This document shows, piece by piece, positions 52,185 to 64,000 of a stretch of DNA of 64,000 bases; the stretch's first letter is position 1; the number at the start of each line of letters is the position of its first letter. The translations under genes and the position numbers were made by a program. The notes below the pieces were generated by a model, which did no database searches, had not been told where the DNA came from, and worked only from the letters and a program-made list of their open reading frames with translations. Origin of the DNA: Dermatophagoides farinae (lineage: Eukaryota > Arthropoda > Arachnida > Sarcoptiformes > Pyroglyphidae); contig NC_134681.1 of the NCBI RefSeq assembly GCF_024713945.1, forward strand, positions 1,116,001-1,180,000, in the 5' to 3' direction.

Positions 52185-53394
52185 CTATTTTTATTTGATG
52201 GATTGGAGTGAGAGAGAGAGAGAAAAAAAAATTAATTCAGATTATATATCTGGGGAATTGTATTATAACTACAAAAATAAAAATTTATTCCATAGTGACC
52301 AATGGTCACTCACATCACATAAACAACAATACAATTCATGTTACTTCTTTTTTTTCAGCTGTTAATTTGTATCTCTCTCTCTCTCTCTCTTGCTCTTGCT
52401 TTTGCTCTCGAACACATACACATTTCTTTTTCACTTTTCACATTTGTCAACAGTAATTTTTCAATAGAACAACAACGACAATAGCAAAAATCTCTACGTG
52501 CCAACACGTCACATCATCATCAATGATCATCATCAATGAAATGAGAATAAACAAGAAAAAAAAAGACCAAATGCAACTTTTATCTTGAAGAAAAGAAAAA
52601 AAATTTTTTTTTCTTCATTCTGACCGATGATGATGCATCGTATAAAGAAAACAAAAAAAAAAAAATTTGAATTGTCATTACATTCATTGACAGAAATAAT
52701 AAAATGTGTGTGTGTGTGAGGTGTGCATGTGCATGTCTAGCCTATGACTTAAAGTTTTTTTTTCTGTTATTCAAAAAAAAAACCATATCATATAAACGGC
52801 AACAATTTTTCGGATTGTCAAAATTTTTTTCCGTTGATTTCTTATTTTTTTGTTTTGTTTTGTTTCTTTCTCAGATTCAATGAAGAAAAGCAGAGCAAAA
52901 AAAAAAAAATATGCACAAAAACACAAAAAAAACGACAAATGAAAAAAATAAATCTCAACAACAACAACAACCGTAAACGATACACATATATATGAAGTAT
53001 AAAGAGAGAGTGAGAGAGAGAAAAATGTTGTCACAAAGTCATAAATATCCGAAATACAAAACAACAACAACAACAAAAACGAAAATAAAAAAAAAATAAC
53101 AACAAAAATAATTCTTGAATGGCCCACAGACAGACGGTGACGATTATTTTTGGTTTATATATATATACATTTTTTATTGTTCTAGGTCTATGTTTTCTTT
53201 TTTTTTGTTTTGTTTTGTTTCTATCAATTCGTGTGTGCTATTGGTAGTTTTGTGGATATCATCATCATCATCATCATCAATAAAACCAGCATAGGAACGT
53301 TCGATTTTTACCTAGGTATACTTCAATTTTTTTTTCTGTTTTGTTCCACCATATATATAGCCTAAACTTTGGTATTTCTCTGGTTGATACCAAC

Positions 53395-53429
<35 letters not shown>

Positions 53430-56400
53430 CGTATCAATAAAATTTTCACCACAATATACCCATATCTATGCCTATTTTTTTCGAGTACTAGTTCGTGTGT
53501 GTGTGTGTGTGTGTGGGTCTATTATTATTGATCAATTGAATTGAATTTGATTCACAGTTTTTCTTTCTTTTTTTTTTTGTATGTTGTCACTTTGTCACTT
53601 AAAACTTTCAGTCTCTCTTTGGTCTCGGTATGATTTTTTTTATGGATCATTTTTTTTCTCTATACAGGTCTCCTGTTTGTATTGCATCAAAATAGGATAT
53701 CCATACAAAGATTTCATAAAAATAGGAGGATATGGACATTATTATTATTATTATTATTATTGTTGTTGTTGTTATTGTTGTTCAATTCGGTGGAACAACA
53801 TTATTTCGACACCAAAATGTGTATTGTCTCGATTGTATGGATGTGGTCGGGTTTTTCTGATCGATCCACTATTATATTAGATATGTAAAAATAAAAATCG
53901 AGTGCCCTTAGAAGTCAATTTGTTGTTACTGTTTGTCATTGTCACAGTTTTTTTTCTTTCTTGCTTTTTAATATTTATATATATAAAAAAAAATGTTGAG
54001 TGGTAAATTTCAAGTGAGACGATTTTTCTCTGCTATCAAACCAATAACAACAACAACAACAGCAACCTAGTCATAGGGCCATAGGTTTTTGTTGTTTGTT
54101 TTTTTTGTCACACTCATGAAAAACGAGCAACCAACAACCGACAACAACAACAACAAAAACAACAACAAAAAAACTGTTGAATGAATGAATCAAAGATTCA
54201 AATAAATGTTTTAGTTGAAAAGTTTGATTGAAAATGAAAATGTTGTTGGCTGTTTTCCATACAAATTCGACGCCGGTTGTCATATATACAATAATAATTT
54301 TTATTTTTCACAGTAAAACAACACAGAGACCCTATGGTTCCATATAGACATTACAAAACAATCATCGAGTGAGTGAGTGAGAGACGCACACACACAAAAA
54401 AAATATGACAATGGTTGCGGTGGTGGTAATAATAATGGACTGATGTTTTATCTTTTTGGTGGTTTATTTTTCATTTCACTTATATGTTTTGATCGATTGA
54501 CTTTATACCGATAGATATGATATCGGATGTTTTGTGGATCGAGAAGTTTCGATCGAAAATAAAATCGAAATGAATATTTTCGTCGCCTATGATATGGTTT
54601 TTGAATGATTTTTTCTGTTTGTGTGTGTCGTTTGTTTATTTCAAATAGAAAAAAAATTGAATTTGAAAAAATTTTTTTTTATTCGCCACGAATTTCATGG
54701 AAACCAAAAAAAAAAAAAAAACAAAAAAAACGTGAAAATGAAATCAAATGTAATAAACACGTAGAATACTTGAACAAAAAAATTGATACATTTGAAAGAA
54801 TAGAGTAGAGTAGAAAAACACCAACCACGTGTTCATGAAAAAATGAAATATTCAAATTTATAGCTCCCTTTGTGTTGATAATAATCAAATTTTCCATCAT
54901 CATCATCATCGTCATCATCATCATCATCATCAATCGATATATAATTTTCATTTGAGTAGATTTGTTCATCACCTGAACAAATCATACATTTTATGAGAAC
55001 AGAACAACAATGAGATTGCGAATAACATTGTGATTTTTGTATGTTTTGTTGTTGTCGTCGTTGTTGTTGTTGTTGTTGTTGTTCACATAGGGCCCTTTTT
55101 TTGTTATCCTATTATTTATAATGTGTGGTTTTTAGTTCCGTTTGAATGTATATATTGGTCGTTATTATTTTCACTATTGTAAAATTTTTGCAACATTTTC
55201 TTTTCTTTTCTTTTATTTTTTTTTTTTTTTGATCAATTGACTTTCAGTGAAAAGAAAGAAAGAGAGAGAGAGAAAGAGAGAAAAAAAAATCCAGACCACT
55301 TGAATGAATGATGGGATGACAATCAAACAAAATCAACAACAACCACGGTAGATACACACACACACACACACAATGGAACCATTGGACACATTGGATTTGG
55401 ATTGTATGCTGGTTTTTTTTGGATATTTTCAAGCGAAAAAAAAGTGATTTTTAGGGCAATGATTTTCCATTCAAAAAAAAAAAAAATCATTCATTCATGT
55501 GAGAACAACAAATGAACAATCAAATAGAGACCAGCAAAATAAAATCAAATAAAATTTGACCGTAATGTTTTGTAACATGCAAAAAAAAAAAAATAAATTT
55601 CTGTTTGTAAGTCCGAACAAAACTGGAAATCGAATCATTTTTCCCGATTATTTTTTTTTTTGCGCCATCCAAGTGATGACAATATATACCACCAACAGCG
55701 TTTTTTTGTTTTGTTCTTTTTTTTTCGTTTTTCATCATTGTGAAAAATTTTTTCGAAAATTTTTTTTCTGGAAAATTTTCCATTTTTTCTGAAATTCAAA
55801 AATATGATTTTTTTACAGTGCTAAAAGTGGTATTGATGAATTTTTTTTCTCATTCTTTTGAATTTCAATAATTGGATTTATTATTATTTCGAGATCCAAC
55901 GGAATTAAACAACCAGAATAATCAATTGAACGGATAATCAACAGAATATAGTTATGGCTATAACTTTCAGGCACACACACACACACACACACACACACAA
56001 CGATCATCAACGACGATAAATTAATGTCCCGTATGTATAAATCCCGGACAAATGAATTGAGAAAGAATGAACGAATGAAATAAATCTCTAGAGAGAATCC
56101 AATGTTTCTATGAACAAACAAATTGACGAATATTTTTTTTTTTTGGATCGCGCGTGATATCCATCAACCAGCAAAAGCCAACGAAACAAAAAAAAAACGT
56201 GAAAAAAGAGAAAACGGGTATTTGTATTTTTCACACTTTCACACTTTACATTTTCTACATCAACATCAACATTGACGACAATAGTGAACACAATGATGAT
56301 GATGATGATGATGACGACGACAGCAACAAAAAAGAAAAAAAAATTCTTCGATTGTAACAAATTCAATTATTTTCAATTGTGAAAATAAAAAGATTCTGAA

Positions 56401-56563
56401 ATTCTTTTTCTCTGCCCTAAAGCTTTCATTCTATTTGGTGTATGTTGTGCGTGTAGGACAAATGGGGATAAATTGAAGGACACAAAAACATCACATACAC
56501 ACACAGAATGTATCAATAGTTTGTGTGAATGTTGTTTTTGTATTCGTGCAAACACGTACGAAC
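52185..56563 (-). other. Probable large intron of the LIM-homeobox gene
   Basis: About 4.4 kb between the phase-0 donor at 56564 and the phase-0 acceptor at 52185. Contains (GA)n at 53395-53427, TG/CA repeats, (CAT)n near 54896-54930 and poly-A runs. No other exon seen. If the 5' exon is wrongly assigned, this is intergenic. Confidence 0.45.
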
Positions 56564-58201
56564 CTTATCAAACGTTGTTGTTGGTGTTGCAGTTGTTGAT
56601 GTTGAATCGTTCATCATTCCAATTGTAGAATTTATTATTGTTCCATTCATAAATGTTGTATTATGATGATGATGATGATGATGATGATTATTATTATTAT
56701 TATTACCGATTGGTGATGTATCAATAGTTGTAGATGGTGAATATGATGATGATGTTGACAATAATAATGTTGAAGAATTTTTCATCATTGTCGCTGTTGT
56801 TGTTGTTGTTGTTGTGCGTAATAATGTTGATGTTGTTGATGATGATGACGATGATGGTGGTGGTGAAGATGGTAAGACACCACCACCACCACCACCATTA
56901 CCGATACCATTATTAATCATATCGGTAGCTAATACCGATGGTGGTGGTGTTATAGTCATCACTGTTGATTGCTGTTGTTGTTGATGATGAATATGATTCT
57001 GGTGATGATGATGATGATGGTTATGATGATTAAAATTCTGTGAATGAATTAATTCACCGGATGTAGAAACCATTGGTGAGCCTATCATATTATTCGTTTG
57101 ATTATGATGATGATTATCATTATATTTGGATGATTGCTGCTCATTTAATGATATTGATATCGATTGTTGTTGTTGATGATGATTTGATAACAATTCTGTA
57201 TGTCGATTATGATGATGATGATGATGATCGAACATATCGACATCATCTGCTATTGGCAATAATGGTGATAATGTATGTGGTTGTAATTGTTGTTGTTGAT
57301 GATGATGAGGCTGTATTGAACCATAAAGAACATTATGATGATAGTAAGATGATGACATAGGAGTGGCAGCTATAAGATCATTACCACCTGGATAGTGAAT
57401 AGCAGGTGTATATTGTTGTTGTTGATGATTACTACTATTATTTGCAATAAAATGATTTACATCAGCAACATCAGTAGAATGATTGTTAAAATTTAGTGAT
57501 TGATGCTGCTGTTGCTGCTGCTGCTGATGATGATGATGATGAGGATGATGATGATGATTATGAGAATGCTGTGGTGTTTCTAATATTGGTCCATTGATAT
57601 CCATCAATGATGATGATGGTTCATGATTGGTCAATGTCATTGTTGTTTTAGGATATTTATTAAAATTTTTTAAAAATTCATCTTTATGATGGCCATCATC
57701 ATTATCATCAACGAACATTGATATTGTAGAATGGCGATGAAATTTTTTCGGAATTTTCAATGAATGATGATGATGATTGAAAGCTGAAAATATTTCATCG
57801 TTTAATTTATTTTCATGATGATTATTAGTCACAGATCTATGGCCAACACCATCATCACTAGCAACGAAAACATCATCACTAACACCATCATCACCACCAC
57901 CACCACCACCCACCCGGCTACGATTATTGTTGTAACGTTTTCGGGATAAATTTTTCACTACAATATTGTTAATATTATGATTAATAATTTTTTTATTTTT
58001 CAAACTATGATTATATGTTCGTTGATGATGACAATTATGTGATTTATTTTTTATTATATGATGATTATTATTGATCATTAATTTAAATTTCTTTAAACCA
58101 TCCGATTTCTGATGACAATGATGATGATGATGATTGCAATGGAATTCTACAATTCTATCTACAAATATTGATGATTTTTTTGTCAACTTTTCACGATTCA
58201 T
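56564..58201 (-). CDS. His/Gln/Ser-rich 546-codon exon, probably the N-terminus of the LIM-homeobox protein
   Basis: Open from an ATG at 58201 to a phase-0 splice donor (GATAAG|GTTCGT) at 56564; without splicing the frame stops at 56513. Composition is dominated by His, Gln, Asn, Ser and Thr runs, but it also has non-repetitive stretches (for example near the start, FVDRIVEF and LKKFKLMINN) and proline-rich patches. The donor phase matches the phase-0 acceptor of the LIM1 exon, the next exon downstream on the same strand. The two would give a protein of about 1236 aa. Arthropod and vertebrate relatives have short N-termini, so this would be a lineage-specific extension. Alternatively it is a separate, unrecognised low-complexity gene. 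Confidence 0.55.
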
Positions 58202-60229
58202 TCAGTGATTCAGTTAGATGAAATTAGTTGATGCAATTTGATTTTCATATGTGTATAAAAATCATCATCGTTGTTGTTGTTGTTGTCATGTTGTCGCTAT
58301 TTTTTTTCGAAATGAATTCCAATGTTCATTTTTCCCGTTTCAAACGCACACACACACACACAAAAAAAAACCTAGAAACCAAACCGAAAAAAACTTTGAA
58401 TCAAAGAGTGAAAAATTGGTCTTTTTTTTCCAACAATATAGCCTATGAATGAAAAGGCGGAGTTTATAAATGTATAAAAAACTATCGGATTGGTTTATCG
58501 ATGAAACAAAAAAAAAATCATTGAACAACAACAACAACAGTGTACACACACAGTATGAATGAATGAATGAATCGAATATAAATGATGATGATTATTACAA
58601 AGTAAAGTTACAACCCATAAGGCGTGACTGTTTTTTTTTGGCAATATATAAGAAACACATATGTGCTTGTGTTGTAGGCATTTTGAATGAATGACTAAAT
58701 CCAAATTAAAAACAAAAAACAAAAACTACATACGAATCGACGTTTAAAAGCTTGTTCGAATGAAAACCAAACCATGTACTCAACAACTTCGAATAATAAT
58801 AATAATAATGAAATATAATAACCGAGTTACAAGAACAAGACTATAGTAGTAGTGTAGTTGTGTTTTTTTTTTCTCAGCATCTTTGAAAAAATGAAGAGAA
58901 AAAAATTTTTCTCTTCATTTTTTTTTGTTTTGTTTTTGTTCTCAATGTTTGTTTTATTTGTTCAAAGTCCAAAACAAAAATGTATTATCCGTGTGTGTGT
59001 TTGCTTATTTCCTTCCCTTTTTCACAAATATTCACATTTATGATGTGTTTACGAAGTTTTTATTTCTAGTTTTCAATAAGCTAAACTTTTTTTTCTGCTG
59101 TTGTTGATTTTTTTTCCTTTTTTCTTCTTCTCTTACTCGATCTTATTATCCATTATGGTCCATAAATTTCCATATACATGCAAAGAAGAATGATCGATGA
59201 AAACAAAACAAAACAAAACAAAACCAAAAAAAGTTTCAAAATCGATGATGAATTTATGAAATAAAGCATCATCATCATAATGAATCAATTTGTAAATTAT
59301 TTTTTTTTGTTTGTTTGGTTTTATCATAAATGTGCGTATAGATGATAAACAAAAAAAAAAAAACCAGCAACAACAACATTGATAATCAAAACAACAAGTT
59401 GATGAACTCTTAAAATCACAGAAAAAGTTTCATTGATTAAATTGAAGAATGAAACATTAGTTTTTCTTTTTTTTATTATTCATTCACAATATAATATTCT
59501 AAATGGCTAGAATTTGTATTCATAACCAAAAAAAAAAAAAAAAAAATACCATTTGAATGGGAGTTACACACAAACAGACTTTTACAACTGCAAAACAAAT
59601 ATAATCATTAATGATGGCCATTTCATTATCAAATTTACTAATAATCATCAGATAATTATTACACAAGACATACAAACAAAGATAGATGAAACAGATCAGA
59701 TATCAATATCAATATATATATATATATATTGTCATAGGAAATGTTTGTCTATGTAGTTTGATTGCAAACAACATCAACAATCACGATGCGGCAATATGGT
59801 TAGCCACACATCAATGGCATTTCATTAATGATGATGATGATGATTTGGTTTGGATCAATAATAGGATAGTAACGCTGGTAACGACAAACAAACCAAAAAA
59901 AAAAAAAAAAAAAAAAAAAAACAAAACACAATAATAATGATCATTATGTGTCTATGTCTATGTTTTTTTTTTTTTTTGATTTTCACAATTTGGTGATATA
60001 TGTTTAAAGATCAAAAATCATTATTATTAATCAGTTGAAATTGAATTTCCGATTTTTTTATATATACAGGTGTGTGTGTGTCTGTGTCTGTGTGTGTGTG
60101 TATGTATCATCTGATTTTTTTTCTCCATAAACATTCTCATAACGTACGTTGGTTATTTTTATTTTGTTGTTGAAAATATCGTTTACTTATTTTTTCCCTT
60201 GGGAATTGATTTTTCGATTATTGATTGTA
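58202..60229. other. Intergenic between divergent genes
   Basis: Lies between a minus-strand start (58201) and a plus-strand start (60230), so it should hold both promoters. Contains (TTG)n, (CA)n at 58348-58362, poly-A runs at 59528-59546 and 59890-59921, and (TG)n at 60070-60102. No clear TATA box could be tied to a start. No gene seen. Confidence 0.5.
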
Positions 60230-61190
60230 ATGATGATGATGATGATGATGTCGATGTCGATGATGACTATTACATCATTATCATCATTATTATTAATTAT
60301 ATCTATGGTTGATTTGTTGTTGATTCATCAAATCTCATCATCATCATCATTCTCATCATCAACAATGGCAACAAATACGAATATTTTATTTGAATGTTTA
60401 CAATTTTCACCATCATCAACAAACGGTTCTTGTGGCCAATCAATACCAATGAATCGTTGGATTATACATAAAACTGATGATCTAATAGATGTTATGTCTC
60501 ATGATCCAGATAATCTTATTGAATATGTATTATTTCTTGAAGATGAACAAGCTCAATATCGTCTTTATTGGCCACAATATGTAAATAATGGATTGAATGC
60601 TAATGCCAATGTATTTTGTCTTCATTTTGATTATATTCAATCAAATCAATGTAACTTTAATGGTTATCATTGTTTAATTAATGCAACATTCACTGATGAA
60701 CGTATCAATATAAATCCAAATATTACTTTTGAATATATTGATTCAAATGGTTGGCTACAAATGTTCATGCAATTTGATTTAACACATCAATCGTATATTG
60801 ATAGGCCATTATTGACCATTAATGGTCAAATTTATCGACAAAAATCTACGGAAAATATAGAAAACATTTTGAAATTAAATACAGGTGCATATTTTGCTAT
60901 TAAAATGATTAAAGTTCTTGATGGCAAATGTCCACAACGTATTGATCCAAGAAGTGAGTACTGTCTCTCTTTTTTTTGCACATTTATCAAATCTCCTCTT
61001 CATATTCATTATAATAGAAAGTTTTTGGATAAGTATAATGGTCATATTCAGTATCATGACGTTATCACCATTCATCTATTTAATTATGCAAAAAATAATG
61101 GAAGAATTTCGTAAACGTAATCCATCATCATCATCAAACAAGTTAAATGTATGTTACACAAAAAAACCATCACATAGCGGCATCTTGTGA
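60230..61190 (+). CDS. Single-pass type I membrane protein, about 298 aa, unknown function
   Basis: Exons 60230-60953 and 61018-61190, joined in phase 1 over a 64-bp GTGAGT...AATAG intron (897 nt). After a Met run comes a hydrophobic signal (SSLLLIISMVDLLLIHQ), then an ectodomain of about 200 residues with several Cys (ECLQF, NGSCGQ, FCLHF, QCNFNGYHC, GKCPQ) and N-glycosylation motifs (NGS, NAT, NIT). The second exon supplies a membrane helix (FWISIMVIFSIMTLSPFIYLI), a basic stop-transfer (EEFRKRN) and a short Ser/Lys-rich tail. That the intron joins an ectodomain to a membrane anchor in frame supports the model. The exact start is uncertain because the frame is open upstream to 60149. I recognise no family. 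It converges with the LRR gene: the stops are 270 bp apart. Confidence 0.7.
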
Positions 61191-61459
61191 TTGGAAAACG
61201 AAACAAAATTCAATTATTCAAAATATATCTTTTCTATGGATCAAAAAAAAAAAAAAAAAAAAAAATTGCCATTTCAGTTTGGTTAATAATAATAATCATA
61301 ATCATTTTTATTATTGTTTTATTATCATAACACACTCAATCTTGGTGTATAATGAGTTTTTTTTATTTTCAAAACAAAAACACGTGTTTGCATGTATGCG
61401 CGTGTGTGTGTGTGTGCGAGTTTGTGTAATTCAAAAGATGGGAGTTATTTTTTGATCAT
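61191..61459. other. Short intergenic region between convergent genes
   Basis: Poly-A run at 61241-61264 and a TG-rich patch at 61397-61426. The 3' ends of two convergent genes must lie here or overlap. Confidence 0.5.
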
Positions 61460-64000
61460 TCAATCAGATTTAGCTCCCAATTCTAATGAACTATGTCCAA
61501 TACTGCCAGCAGATGAACATTGTGAATGTGTATCACCGGCACCATTTTCAGCTAATGCAGCTGTTGTAAGTGATTCTAATGATGAACAATTTTCATTCGT
61601 TTCTTGTTGTAATGTTGGTGGTGTTTTATTATTATTTGATTGATGACGATTATTACGTTGTTGTGACATGGCTGGCAATTCTGTTGGTGGTGATATATCA
61701 ATAGAACCGGATGGTGATGGTTCACGTGAATCAGAATTATCATCATCATCATCATTATCATCATCATCATTGGAATCATGTTCAACTTCTTCATATGGAC
61801 ATAATGTTTGTGGTAAATCATCGCCATCATCCGAATCATGGCGGCCACTCTTACCATGATCACCATCATTGTCTGAATCTTGATCATGATGATGACCTGA
61901 TTTAGATGTTGAAGATGATGAACTTTGAGATGATGATGATGATGATGAAGACGTTGAGGAGGAAGAAGATGATGTAGATGTAGGTGGTGGTGGCGGTGGT
62001 GGTGTTAATGGTGTTGATTTACTTGTAACGATAGCTGAACGTTTTTTTCTTGTTGATGATTTCGGTTCATTGGAATCTTTACTACCATCACCACCACCAG
62101 CAAAACTTGATTGATTCGATGATAGTGATAATGATTTAGATTTACTTGCCGATGATGTTGTCGATGGTTTTGATGGTATCGATTTGGTTTTTTTACTATT
62201 CATCGATAATGATGATGGTTCAGAAAGTTCGATCGTTGGTTGACTATTCAACATGATCACTTTTTTTCCACCACCACGTTTCAATGTCGATGTTGATGTG
62301 GATTCAATCAATGGTTCTTCCATCGATTGATTACTTGATTGTGACCGTTGTTGCCGTAACATAGATGCAGAACGACTTTTAGCCATTTGATTTGTGATGG
62401 ATGTTTGATTACCACTTGCTAATCGTTCACGACGTAATGTTGCAATCGAACCGGCAGAGGCATCCGATGTAAGCCGATTTAATTGTCCACTGGTTTTTAC
62501 TCTTGGTGTTGTTGAACTTTCATAGCTTGCTTGACGTTCATTATGAGATGGACGATTTACCTGTGCATACAATTGTCCATTCACAGGTTTATGATCAACA
62601 ATTGTTGTTATTGATCGTTGTTGTTGTTGTTGTTGTTGTTGATGTGGATGTTGATGTAAAGAATTACGATGTTGATAATGATGATTATGATGATAAGAAT
62701 GATGTGTAGAATTTGGATGATATAATGAATCCATCGATGTTACCGACATTGAATCAGGTGGCGATGCTGTTGCATCAGCAAAATATCTTATAGCATTCGA
62801 TATATTATATACGGATGATTTATGATGTGGATGATGCATAATACCGCCAACACCGCCACCACCACCACCAATACCGGGACCAGTTGTTGTTCCATCATCA
62901 TAACCTGATGTACGGCCATATAATAGCTCTTCATTTGTGAAATAAATGGCACCACGATTTCTATAATAAACAATCACACCAACTATTACAATTATCAATA
63001 TAATGATGATCAATAATGCCAATACAAGGCCAACATTTGGTTCAGTTGTTGATACACGTAACTGTACAGTTGGATCTGTACACCATTCCTATCAAAAAAA
63101 AAAAAATTCAAAAATAGAATAATTCATCTAAAAATATCGATCATCACACTTACTAATTTCCAATCTTCCAAAAGATCAACACGAATACCATCTAGATTCG
63201 GTGGATAACGACAGATGGCACAACGATCATAGATTTGACATGATTTCTGATATGGATTTAATAAAATTGGTGAACGAAAATTTTCATCAAACATCAAACC
63301 ATCATTGGTCATCATTATTGTATTGTTGCTATTATTATTGAATTTTAGATTTTCTACAGCCACGTTACGTTTTGGTTGATAACTAGATGGTGCTGTAATC
63401 CAATTACGAAAATACAACAAATGACAACGATAACATGACCATGGATTTTGATCGAAAAAAATCAATGATAAATTTCGATATTGATTCAATATGTATAGGA
63501 ATTCAGAGCTAAGCTCATATAATGAATTGTGTGATAAATCTAACACTTCAATCTGATACAATTCATCCAATAGACGGATACTAATGTTGACAAATGAATT
63601 ATGGCTTAGATTAACAAAACGTAATGTTTGTCGATTCTGTGCAAAAAGATCTGGCGTTAAACCACTTGAATCCAGACGTAAATATGATAGCTCAACATGT
63701 TCTAATTGACGTAGTGGTGATAATAATTTTGATACTGATGCCGATGGTTCTTTCAATGTGGTTATATTGTTCAATGATAATTTACGTAGTTCATTATTTA
63801 ATGGTTCAAAAATTTTTGAATCAAACATTGTAAAATTATTTGCCGATAAATCCAATTCAATAATCGTACAATTGGCAAATGTTTGTTCCACCAATTCAAT
63901 TAGATAATTATTTGATATGGTCAAACGATGAAGATTAAGACCAACAAATGCATATGAATCAATCTGATTAAGATGATTATAATCCAAATATAAATTGATC
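61460..64000 (-). CDS. LRR single-pass receptor-like protein (partial, 5' end outside window)
   Basis: Minus-strand exons: window end to 63154, and 63088-61460, joined in phase 0 over a 65-bp intron. The visible ectodomain has at least five LRRs (patterns such as LRFVNLSHNSF and IEVLDLSHNSLYEL) and a C-terminal LRR cap with NPWSCYRCHL and later Cys. After EWC comes a short stalk, a transmembrane helix (LVLALLIIIILIIVIVGVIVYY) and a cytoplasmic tail of about 480 residues. The tail opens with a non-repetitive juxtamembrane stretch (IYFTNEELLYGRTSGYDDG) and continues with Ser, Gln, His and acidic runs. It has no kinase or TIR domain. LRR proteins of this plan act in cell adhesion, axon guidance or synapse formation. 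I cannot assign an orthologue. The frame is open to the last base. Confidence 0.88.

Noticed and set aside
56734-57360. Plus-strand Met/Asp/His frames
   Set aside because: Antisense reading of CAT/ATG repeats in the His-rich exon.
59686-59934. Plus frame with a non-repetitive stretch before the membrane-protein gene
   Set aside because: About 30 plausible residues followed by poly-Lys; no clear splice sites linking it to the gene at 60230.
61668-61905. Plus-strand Ser/His frames opposite the LRR protein tail
   Set aside because: Shadow frames of the repeat-rich cytoplasmic tail exon.

Overview
The window looks like nuclear DNA of an arthropod, most likely an acariform (house-dust-mite-like) mite. 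The evidence is very high A+T content, short GT-AG introns of about 50-100 bp, pervasive (ATG/CAT)n, (AAC)n, (CA)n and (GA)n microsatellites, and proteins full of His, Gln, Asn and Ser runs encoded by the same repeats. The species assignment is inference; no rRNA or mitochondrial marker is present. I found no tRNA, rRNA, CRISPR or bacterial-type feature.

Layout. 1-119: possible 3' end of a plus-strand gene. 515-1326 (-): secreted 14-cysteine protein in two exons. 2745-9612 (-): a 14-exon relaxin-receptor-like GPCR (LDLa, ten LRRs, 7TM) in which all exon phases close. About 9.7-23.8 kb: gene-poor and microsatellite-rich, containing an 850-bp piggyBac-type element between TTAA sites (16464-17313) and a 142-bp GA tract. 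23797-33956 (-): a complete, apparently young LTR retroelement of 10.2 kb. It has two 572-bp LTRs with one difference seen, an intact gag-pol, an env-like gene and an additional membrane-protein reading frame that runs into the 3' LTR. 36354-37521 (-): EBAG9/RCAS1 homologue. 38362-40420 (-): p21-activated kinase. About 40.4-49.9 kb: mostly featureless, with one possible small exon at 46175-46323. 49913-52184 (-): Arrowhead-type LIM-homeobox gene, probably continued 5' by a His/Gln-rich exon at 56564-58201. 60230-61190 (+): two-exon single-pass membrane protein without recognised homologue. 61460-64000 (-): LRR single-pass receptor-like protein, cut by the window end.

The host genes are not functionally clustered; they are ordinary eukaryotic singletons (peptide-hormone receptor, Cdc42/Rac effector kinase, Golgi secretion factor, neural transcription factor, adhesion-type LRR receptor). 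The most unusual item is the retroelement. Its Gag resembles the BEL/Pao type (three zinc knuckles of that spacing), but its Pol has the Ty3/gypsy order PR-RT-RH-IN. It also carries a class-I-like envelope gene, a second putative glycoprotein frame and no recognisable tRNA primer-binding site beside its 5' LTR.
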